Part shown: positions 55,032-61,363 of the stretch, one piece after another
How the letters are laid out: the number at the start of each line of letters is the position of its first letter
Position numbering within the stretch: the stretch's first letter is position 1
From: Streptomyces eurocidicus
GTDB taxonomy: Bacteria; Actinomycetota; Actinomycetes; Streptomycetales; Streptomycetaceae
Length of the DNA: 64,000 nucleotides
Assembly: GCF_002891295.1 (NCBI RefSeq)
Contig: NZ_LGUI01000007.1
Span: forward strand, 1-64,000
Direction of reading: 5' to 3'
Notes under the pieces: generated by a model
The model's database searches: none
What the model saw: only the letters and a program-made list of their open reading frames with translations
Told to the model about the DNA's origin: nothing
Position numbers and translations under genes: made by a program

Positions 55032-56591
55032 TCACTGCGGCGGGTTGCCGTGCTTGCGCGAGGGGAGGTCGGCGTGCTTGCCGCGCAGCATCCGCAGGCC
55101 GTCGATCAGGGCGGAGCGGGTCTCCCGGGGGTCGATCACGTCGTCCACCAGGCCGCGCTCGGCGGCGTAGTACGGGTGCATCAGATCGGCCTTGTACTCC
55201 TCGATCTTCTGCGCCCGTACGGCGTCCGGGTCCTCGGCGGCGGCGATCTCGCGGCGGAAGATGACGTTGGCCGCGCCCTCGGCGCCCATGACGGCGATCT
55301 CGTTGCTCGGCCAGGCGAGGGTGAGGTCGGCGCCGATCGACTGGGAGTCCATGACGATGTACGCGCCGCCGTACGCCTTGCGCAGGATGACCGAGACCCG
55401 GGGCACCGTGGCGTTGCAGTAGGCGTAGAGCAGCTTGGCGCCGTGCCGGATGATGCCGCCGTGCTCCTGGTCGACGCCGGGCAGGAAGCCGGGCACGTCG
55501 ACGAGGGTGACCAGCGGGATGTTGAAGGCGTCGCAGGTGGAGACGAAGCGGGCGGCCTTCTCGCTGGCGTGGATGTCCAGCACGCCGGCGTACGAGGCGG
55601 GCTGGTTGGCGACGATGCCGACGACGTGGCCGTCCAGCCGGGCCAGGACGCACAGCACATTGGTCGCCCAGCCGGCGTGCACCTCGAAGACCTCGCCGTC
55701 GTCCACGATCTCCTCGACGACGACGCGCATGTCGTACGAGCGATTGGGGTCGGCGGGGACGAGGTCCAGGAGCGCGTCGTTCGACCGGTCGGCCCGGTCG
55801 GTGGGCAGCTCGTGGGGCGGCAGCTCGCGGTTGTTGGCGGGCAGCAGCGACAGGAGGTAGCGGACGTCCTCCAGGCAGCTCTCCTCGTCGTCGTAGGCGA
55901 GCGAGGCCACCCCGGAGACCGTGGCGTGCACATCGGCGCCGCCGAGGCCGTTCTGGCTGATCTCCTCGCCGGTGACGGCGCGGACGACGTCCGGGCCGGT
56001 GATGAACATCTGGGAGATGTCCCGCACCATGAACACGAAGTCGGTGAGGGCGGGGGAGTAGGCGGCGCCGCCCGCGCAGGGCCCGAGCATCACGCTGATC
56101 TGCGGGATGACGCCGGAGGCCCGGACGTTGCGCTGGAAGATGCCGCCGTAGCCGGCGAGCGCCGAGACGCCCTCCTGGATCCGGGCGCCGGCCCCGTCGT
56201 TCAGGCTGACCAGGGGCGCGCCGGCCGCCGCGGCCAGGTCCATGATCTTGTGGATCTTCTGGGCGTGCGCCTCGCCGAGCGCGCCGCCGAAGATCCGGAA
56301 GTCATGCGCGTAGACGAAGACGGTACGGCCGTGGACGGTGCCCCAGCCGGTGATCACGCCATCGGAGTGCGGCCGCCGGTCCTCCAGCCCGAAGCCCCGG
56401 GCGCGGTGTCTGCGTAACCCCTCGACCTCGGTGAACGACCCCTTGTCGAGCAGCAGGTCGATGCGCTCGTGGGCGGTCAGCTTGCCCTTGGCGTGCTGGC
56501 GTTCGGTGGCCGCGGGGTCCTGGCCCGCCCGTGCCCCGGACTTCAGCTCCTGGAGTTCGGCGATCCGCTCGTGCAGCGTCCCGTCACCCAT
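55032..56591 (-). CDS. Acyl-CoA carboxylase beta (carboxyltransferase) subunit, PccB/AccD-like
   Basis: The protein is 519 aa from ATG 56591. It is a carboxyltransferase of the propionyl/acetyl-CoA carboxylase type: GKLTAHERIDLLLDKGSF, VYAHDFRIFGGALGEAHAQKI, SLNDGAGARIQEGV, GPCAGGAAYSPALTDF, VTGEEISQNGLGGADVHA, then the C-terminal ANQPASYAGVLDI, DVPGFLPGVDQEHGGIIRHGAKLLYAYC and AYGGAYIVMDS. The biotinylated alpha subunit is not in the window and is presumably supplied by the core genome. Within the cluster it is likely to raise malonyl- or methylmalonyl-type extender supply. Acetyl versus propionyl specificity is not decided here. Confidence 0.92.
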   Translation of the reverse strand: MGDGTLHERIAELQELKSGARAGQDPAATERQHAKGKLTAHERIDLLLDKGSFTEVEGLRRHRARGFGLEDRRPHSDGVITGWGTVHGRTVFVYAHDFRIFGGALGEAHAQKIHKIMDLAAAAGAPLVSLNDGAGARIQEGVSALAGYGGIFQRNVRASGVIPQISVMLGPCAGGAAYSPALTDFVFMVRDISQMFITGPDVVRAVTGEEISQNGLGGADVHATVSGVASLAYDDEESCLEDVRYLLSLLPANNRELPPHELPTDRADRSNDALLDLVPADPNRSYDMRVVVEEIVDDGEVFEVHAGWATNVLCVLARLDGHVVGIVANQPASYAGVLDIHASEKAARFVSTCDAFNIPLVTLVDVPGFLPGVDQEHGGIIRHGAKLLYAYCNATVPRVSVILRKAYGGAYIVMDSQSIGADLTLAWPSNEIAVMGAEGAANVIFRREIAAAEDPDAVRAQKIEEYKADLMHPYYAAERGLVDDVIDPRETRSALIDGLRMLRGKHADLPSRKHGNPPQ

Positions 56592-56875
56592 GTGTAATTA
56601 CGCTCCGCATCCGCTGCAGGCCGTGGTGTTGCAAAAGAATCGGCAGTCCATTGCGATGGCCGTCCAGTCGAACACGAAACCCGGCCGGCCCGCATCGGTC
56701 CGGGCCGAACACTGGACAAAAGTACAGTCTGCACACGCCCCGGCCCCGCGCAATGTATCGAAAGTTCAATTTACGATGCATCCACCAGGTGCTAGCTTCC
56801 CGCTCGGTGGCCTCTTGTCTTTCTCTGCCCCAGAAAAGGTCGGCCGGAAATGCGAACTCGCGGAAGGGAGCCTCA
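56592..56875. promoter_or_regulatory. Divergent control region, carboxylase operon / P450
   Basis: This 284-base region is markedly AT-richer than its flanks. It contains an imperfect palindrome CTGGACAAAAGTACAG (56712-56727) and an AGTTCAA...ATGCA stretch (56763-56786) that is partly shared with the region upstream of the TetR gene. It probably carries both divergent promoters. No gene is inferred here. Confidence 0.45.
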
Positions 56876-58150
56876 GTGAGCGGCAACATAGTGGACCTGG
56901 AGGAATTTGGTCCAGTGTTTACCGAGAATCCCTATCCGATTTATCGGGAGCTGCGGGCGAGAGGCCCCGTGCACCGGGTGCGGTTGCCCGGCGGCCTGGA
57001 GGCGTGGCTCGTCGTCAGCTACGAGGAGGCGCGGGCCGCGCTCGGCGACGCGCGGCTGCGCAAGGACTGGTCCTTCGCCGCCCCCGAGCTGCGCAGGATG
57101 CGCACCGGCAGCGAGGAGAACACCACCCAGCTGTTCGGCCGGAGCATGCTGAGCGCCGACCCGCCGGACCACAGCCGGCTGCGGAAGCTGGTCTCCAAGG
57201 CGTTCACCCCGCGCCGGATCGAGGCCCTGCGGCCGAGGATCGAGGAGCTCACCGCGAACCTGGTCGGCGCCCTGCCGGGGGGTGGCCGGGCCGATGTCAT
57301 GGAGGCGCTGGCCTATCCGCTGCCCATCGCCGTGATCTGCGAGATCCTCGGGGTGCCCGCCCTGGACCAGGACCGCTTCCAGGAGGCGTCCAACAAGCTG
57401 ATCTCCTCGGACGCCCCGACGCCCGACTACTTCGAGAGCGCCACGCGGCTGAACGCGTACCTCGACGAGCTGGTCGCGGAGAAGCGGCGGGCGCCCGGGG
57501 ACGACGTCCTCAGCGCGCTCGTCCACGTCACCGACGAGGACGGCGGGCGGCTGAGCGACGAGGAGCTGCGCGGCACGGCGTTCGTCCTGCTCTTCGCGGG
57601 CCACGAGACCACCGTCAACCTCATCGGCAACGCCACGCTGGCCCTGCTGACGCACCCGGAGCAGCTGGCCGCGGTGCGCGAGGACTGGTCGCTGCTGGAC
57701 GGGGCGATCGAGGAGACGCTGCGCTGGGAGGGGCCGGTGGAGGCGACGACCTGGCGGTTCGCCTCGGAGGACCTGACGATCGGGGACACCCTGATCCCGG
57801 GTGACGGCGACATCGTCCTGATCTCCCTGGTGTCCGGGAACCGCGACGAGGGGGTCTACGAGGACCCGGAGTCCTTCGACATCCGCCGGCGGACGGGCGG
57901 CCACCTGGCCTTCGGGCACGGCATCCACTACTGCCTGGGGGCGGCGCTGGCCCGGATGGAGGCCCGGATCGCGCTCCGCGCCCTCTTCGAGGGCTTCCCC
58001 CGGATGACGCTCGGCACCCCGGTGGACGAGCTCCGCTGGCGCCCGGGGATGCCGATGCGCGGTCTGCTCACCCTCCCCGTCGACCTGGGAGGGCCCGCCG
58101 GGACCCCGCTGTACGGGGGCCGGGAGGTCCCGGCGGCGGCCGCGGCATGA
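56876..58150 (+). CDS. Cytochrome P450 (CYP107-like) of the cluster
   Basis: The GTG at 56876 (424 aa) has GGAAGGGAG upstream; the open frame extends further, but the upstream part lacks P450 features. The I-helix is LLFAGHETTVN, the ExxR motif is in EETLRWEGPVE, and the heme loop FGHGIHYCLG has Cys353. It belongs to the soluble macrolide-tailoring type, unlike the fatty-acid-type P450 at 46022. It is likely to hydroxylate or epoxidise the polyketide. No ferredoxin is encoded nearby. It is convergent with the SufU-like gene across a perfect terminator. Confidence 0.92.
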   Translation: MSGNIVDLEEFGPVFTENPYPIYRELRARGPVHRVRLPGGLEAWLVVSYEEARAALGDARLRKDWSFAAPELRRMRTGSEENTTQLFGRSMLSADPPDHSRLRKLVSKAFTPRRIEALRPRIEELTANLVGALPGGGRADVMEALAYPLPIAVICEILGVPALDQDRFQEASNKLISSDAPTPDYFESATRLNAYLDELVAEKRRAPGDDVLSALVHVTDEDGGRLSDEELRGTAFVLLFAGHETTVNLIGNATLALLTHPEQLAAVREDWSLLDGAIEETLRWEGPVEATTWRFASEDLTIGDTLIPGDGDIVLISLVSGNRDEGVYEDPESFDIRRRTGGHLAFGHGIHYCLGAALARMEARIALRALFEGFPRMTLGTPVDELRWRPGMPMRGLLTLPVDLGGPAGTPLYGGREVPAAAAA

Positions 58151-58171
58151 CGCCGTGACCGGTCCTGCGGC

Positions 58172-58204
58172 GAAGGGGCCCGCGTGTGTCACGCGGGCCC
58201 CTTC
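58172..58204. terminator. Perfect bidirectional terminator
   Basis: A 15-bp exact inverted repeat (58172-58186 and 58190-58204) with a 3-nt TGT loop lies between the P450 and the SufU-like gene. Confidence 0.9.
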
Positions 58205-58205
58205 G

Positions 58206-58664
58206 TCACCCCTGTCCGCCCGTGGCGGCCAGCGCCCGGTCGGTCGCGTCCTGCCAGGCCGTCCAGCTCAGCAGCGCGCACTTGACCCGCGCGGGGTATT
58301 TGGAGACGCCGGCGAAGGCGACCGCGTCGTCCAGCAGCTCCTCGTCCGCCTCACCGGGCGCGGTCCGGCCCTTGGACCGCATCAGCTCCAGGAACGCGTC
58401 CCGGATGCGCTCCGCCTCGGCCAGGTCGCGGCCGACCAGGAGGGTGTTGAGCACGGAGGCGCTGGCCTGGCTGATGGAGCAGCCCTGCCCCTCGTACGAG
58501 ACGTCCCGTACGAGGCGGCCGTCGAGCTTCACCCGCAGGGTGATCTCGTCGCCGCAGGTGGGGCTCACGTGGTGCGCCTCGGCGTCGCCGTCGCGCAGCC
58601 CTCGACCGTGCGGGTTCTTGTAGTGATCGAGGATCACTTCCCGGTACATCGAGTCGAGATTCAT
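58206..58664 (-). CDS. sufU: SufU-like Fe-S cluster scaffold / sulfur-acceptor protein
   Basis: The protein is 152 aa from ATG 58664. It retains all SufU zinc/cysteine positions: Cys and Asp in SPTCGDEITL, Cys in EGQGCSISQAS and Cys in ARVKCALLSW. MYREVILDHYKNPHGRG matches the family start, and the SufU-specific insertion (~residues 85-110) is present. Normally sufU lies in the suf operon with sufS; here no suf gene is adjacent and it follows the MFS gene by 12 bases, so it is transcribed with it. It may support Fe-S or sulfur chemistry specific to this cluster, or be a displaced or second copy. Confidence 0.88.
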   Translation of the reverse strand: MNLDSMYREVILDHYKNPHGRGLRDGDAEAHHVSPTCGDEITLRVKLDGRLVRDVSYEGQGCSISQASASVLNTLLVGRDLAEAERIRDAFLELMRSKGRTAPGEADEELLDDAVAFAGVSKYPARVKCALLSWTAWQDATDRALAATGGQG

Positions 58665-58676
58665 GGCGGGTTTCCC

Positions 58677-59873
58677 TCAGCTCTTGGTCATGGCCGGGGT
58701 GGTGGCGGGCGCCTCTTCCGGGGTCTGCTCGCCCTTCTTGATCAGCCGGCTCGCGATGCCCGAGGAGATCAGGCCGAGGACGATGAAGCCGAGCCCGAAG
58801 AGGCTGAGGTTGTGCACGCCGACCAGGCGGATGCCGGCGGCGCCGGTGAGGCCGGAGGCGGACACCGCGAGGTAGGTCGCGGCGGCGTTCAGGCCGATGG
58901 TGAGGGTGCCGTGCGCCGGGGAGATCGTCAGCAGCCGGTGCTGGAGCGGGACGAGCGAGGCCCAGCCGCAGATGCCCCAGACGAAGATGGCGACGATCGC
59001 GGTGCCCAGGTAGCGGTTGGACAGCGGCATCAGCGCGAAGTCGATGCCCGCGACGATGATCGCGACGGCGATGATGCGCTTGCCCGGGATCTTGTCGGTG
59101 AGCCGGCCGGCACCGAGGTTGCCGACGGTCGCTCCCGCGCCCCAGACGAAGAGCAGCACGGCCAGGATCGTGCCGTTGCCGTCCGTGGCCCGGTCGTAGG
59201 ACTCGGCCACGAAGCTGTAGTTGGTGTACAGGCCCGTGAAGACCAGCACGGTGGTCAGCAGGGTGAAGCCGACCCGGGCGTCCTTGAGCGGGGCCATGCG
59301 CTTGCGCAGGTTGACCGGGGGCATCGACGGGACGTCGGGCATCTGCACGGCGATGCCGACGGCGCCGAGCACGCTGAGCACGGCGACGAACCAGAGCGTC
59401 GCCTGCCAGTTGACCTGGCTGCCGATGACCGTGCCGATGGGGGCGCCGAGCGCGGTGGCGCCGCTGAGACCCGCCATCACGATCGCGAGGGCCCGGCCGC
59501 GCTGCTCCGGCGGGGCGAGCGCCGCCGCCGTGGTGCTCGCGGTCGGGGTGAACATCGCCGCGCCGAGACCGGCGACCGCGCGGCTGGCCAGGACCAGCCC
59601 GAAGGTGGGCAGGACCGCGGTCAGCGCGTTGCCGATCGCCAGGATGAGCAGACCGGCCAGCAGCAGGCGCTTGCGGGGCCAGTGCGCGGTGGTCGCGGCC
59701 ACGATGGGCGACAGGATCGCGTAGGTGAAGGCGAACACCGTGATGAGCAGGCCCGCGGTCGAAATGCTCACGTCGAGCGAGTCGGAGATCTCGGGGAGGA
59801 TCCCTGCGATGACAAAGCTGTCCGTACCCACCGCAAAGGTTCCCAGGGTAAGGAAGAGCAGGCGACTGTACAT
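58677..59873 (-). CDS. MFS exporter (12-TM, Cmx/AraJ-like drug:H+ antiporter)
   Basis: The protein is 398 aa from ATG 59873. Twelve hydrophobic segments are visible. TM1 carries LGTFAVGTDSFVIAGILPEI, the family motif; LASRAVAGLGAAMFTP (motif B/C region) and GALGAPIGTVIG-type sequences also fit drug:proton antiporters of the DHA1 set. It probably exports the cluster product or gives self-resistance. It is divergent from the ArsR-type regulator gene, and the ~135-base gap holds a promoter-like TTGACA...TAGTAT on the minus strand. Confidence 0.88.
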   Translation of the reverse strand: MYSRLLFLTLGTFAVGTDSFVIAGILPEISDSLDVSISTAGLLITVFAFTYAILSPIVAATTAHWPRKRLLLAGLLILAIGNALTAVLPTFGLVLASRAVAGLGAAMFTPTASTTAAALAPPEQRGRALAIVMAGLSGATALGAPIGTVIGSQVNWQATLWFVAVLSVLGAVGIAVQMPDVPSMPPVNLRKRMAPLKDARVGFTLLTTVLVFTGLYTNYSFVAESYDRATDGNGTILAVLLFVWGAGATVGNLGAGRLTDKIPGKRIIAVAIIVAGIDFALMPLSNRYLGTAIVAIFVWGICGWASLVPLQHRLLTISPAHGTLTIGLNAAATYLAVSASGLTGAAGIRLVGVHNLSLFGLGFIVLGLISSGIASRLIKKGEQTPEEAPATTPAMTKS

Positions 59874-59889
59874 TTCCCCTCGCTTAATA

Positions 59890-60008
59890 TGGAACAGATC
59901 GTTTGACAGTCGTCATACTAGAGCTCAGCCCCGTGATCGTGTCAAGATACAGTTTGATCGCCATGCAACGGATACAATCGCTGCGTCAACTTGACGGAGG
60001 GAGGCCCG
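59890..60008. promoter_or_regulatory. MFS/ArsR divergent promoter-operator region
   Basis: On the minus strand TTGACA (about 59938-59943) and TAGTAT (~59913-59918) with a 19-base spacer could drive the MFS gene. Two GATACA direct repeats (59946 and 59971) lie between the genes and are candidate regulator half-sites. Confidence 0.4.
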
Positions 60009-60359
60009 GTGGCTCGCTACCTCGCGGAACCGGACGCGGTGGGCATCAAGTTCGTAGAGGTCATGCGCGCGCTCGCGGACCCCGTCCGGCTGCGCATGCT
60101 CCTGGTGCTGGCGGACGGCGAGTACCACCCGTGCTGGCCGGAGGAGTTCCTGGTGGGCGTCCATAAGTCCACGCTGTCGCACCACTTCCGGGTGCTGCGC
60201 GAGGCGGGGATCACCCGGACCCGCCTGGAGGGCCGCAACTATTTCGTTCAATTGCGTAGAGAAGACCTGGATGCCCGATTCCCCGGTCTGCTGGACGCCG
60301 TGCTCGGCGGCGCCCGGGAATTGGATGTGACGGACGCGCCCGACGCGGCCGATGTCTGA
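60009..60359 (+). CDS. ArsR-family winged-helix regulator
   Basis: GTG 60009 (116 aa) is chosen over TTG 59991 because GGAGGGAGG sits 4-5 bases upstream. The ArsR core has MRALADPVRLRMLLVLADGE, the recognition helix KSTLSHHFRVLREAGI and the wing TRLEGRNYFVQLRREDL. The Cys in the usual metal-binding helix (ELCVCD) is absent; one Cys occurs in YHPCWPEE. It is therefore probably a non-metal ligand sensor. It is divergent from the MFS gene and is probably its regulator. Confidence 0.88.
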   Translation: MARYLAEPDAVGIKFVEVMRALADPVRLRMLLVLADGEYHPCWPEEFLVGVHKSTLSHHFRVLREAGITRTRLEGRNYFVQLRREDLDARFPGLLDAVLGGARELDVTDAPDAADV

Positions 60360-60536
60360 AACGTGTTTCGTCCGCGCTACGTGAGATGAACGTGGGGTTG
60401 CCGCGCCGTGTATAAATAGTTCAAAATGCACCATCCTCCCGTCAAAGGCGGCGCACAGTGCCTTCGGGACATGGGTATACCGGGCGGCGTCGACGGTGCG
60501 GAGCGAAGTCGCGATTCTCCGCATCCAGGAGCTGAG

Positions 60537-61208
60537 ATGATAGAGACCAAGCCGGTCGCAGGGCGCCGGGAGCGAAATAAGCAGCGCGTACGCCAGCGGT
60601 TGTACACGGCGGCCGTCACGCTTTTCGCGAAGCAGGGCTACGACCAGACCTCGATCGACGAGATCACCGAAGAGGCGGACGTCGCACGGGCCACGTTCTT
60701 CAATTACTTCCAGCGCAAGGAAGACATCATCATCGCCTGGGGCGACCTGCGGCGGGAGAAGCTCCAGGCCGGCCTTGGATTCCTGGCCGCGCCGCGCGGC
60801 GATGTCGTGGCACGCCTCGATCAGTGCGTGTCCGCCCTGGTGGACATCAACGAGGAGGAGCGGGACATCACCCGCGCCATGCTCCTCGCCTGGGTGAAGG
60901 CCGGCCGGCCGATGCTGGAGGACCCCTATTCCAGCGGGATCTTCGCGGAGATCGTCGAGGAGGGGCTGCGGCAGGGCCAGATATCCCCCGGCGTGGACGC
61001 GACGAGGGTCGGCCAGCTGCTGCGCGACGCCTATCTGGGCGCCCTCTACCGCTGGACGCAGGGGAAGAGCGCGGAGGCGGACCTCCATGTGGAACTGCGG
61101 GAGCTGTTCCACATCGTCCTCCGCGGCATCATGCCCGGCTACGCGCTCGGCGTGGAGCGGCCGCTCGCGGCCGCCCCCGGGCCGAGCGGGGTCACCGGCA
61201 CCGCCTGA
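60537..61208 (+). CDS. TetR-family regulator
   Basis: ATG 60537 (223 aa) is chosen because AGGAG lies 5 bases upstream and the TetR DNA-binding domain starts at once (RNKQRVRQRLYTAAVTLFAKQGYDQTSIDEITEEADVARATFFNYFQRKEDI). The C-terminal ~150 residues form the ligand-binding helical domain, with QCVSALVDINEEERDITRAMLLAWVKAGRP. The upstream gap contains TATAAATAGTTC and an AGTTCAA...ATGCA element partly shared with the P450/carboxylase divergent region. It is likely the pathway-level or export regulator; ligand is unknown. Confidence 0.9.
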   Translation: MIETKPVAGRRERNKQRVRQRLYTAAVTLFAKQGYDQTSIDEITEEADVARATFFNYFQRKEDIIIAWGDLRREKLQAGLGFLAAPRGDVVARLDQCVSALVDINEEERDITRAMLLAWVKAGRPMLEDPYSSGIFAEIVEEGLRQGQISPGVDATRVGQLLRDAYLGALYRWTQGKSAEADLHVELRELFHIVLRGIMPGYALGVERPLAAAPGPSGVTGTA

Positions 61209-61286
61209 CGGATACGGCGGCCGGCGGGCGGGACCCCGCTCGCGGTGGCTGAGCGGGCTCGGCGAAGTCCGGTGCGGTTCGGCAGC

Positions 61287-61352
61287 GCCCGAAGAGGCGC
61301 GGGGAACTGCGCGACCGGCCACGCCGCACCCGCGGACGGCGCACCGGACTTT
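61287..61352 (+). repeat. Common Streptomyces intergenic repeat-like element
   Basis: The stretch around GAGGCGCGGGGAACTGCGCG, with flanking dyads, resembles an interspersed element I associate with Streptomyces intergenic ends. It lies between the TetR and PKS stop codons. Confidence 0.45.
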
Positions 61353-61363
61353 GCGCGGAGCGC

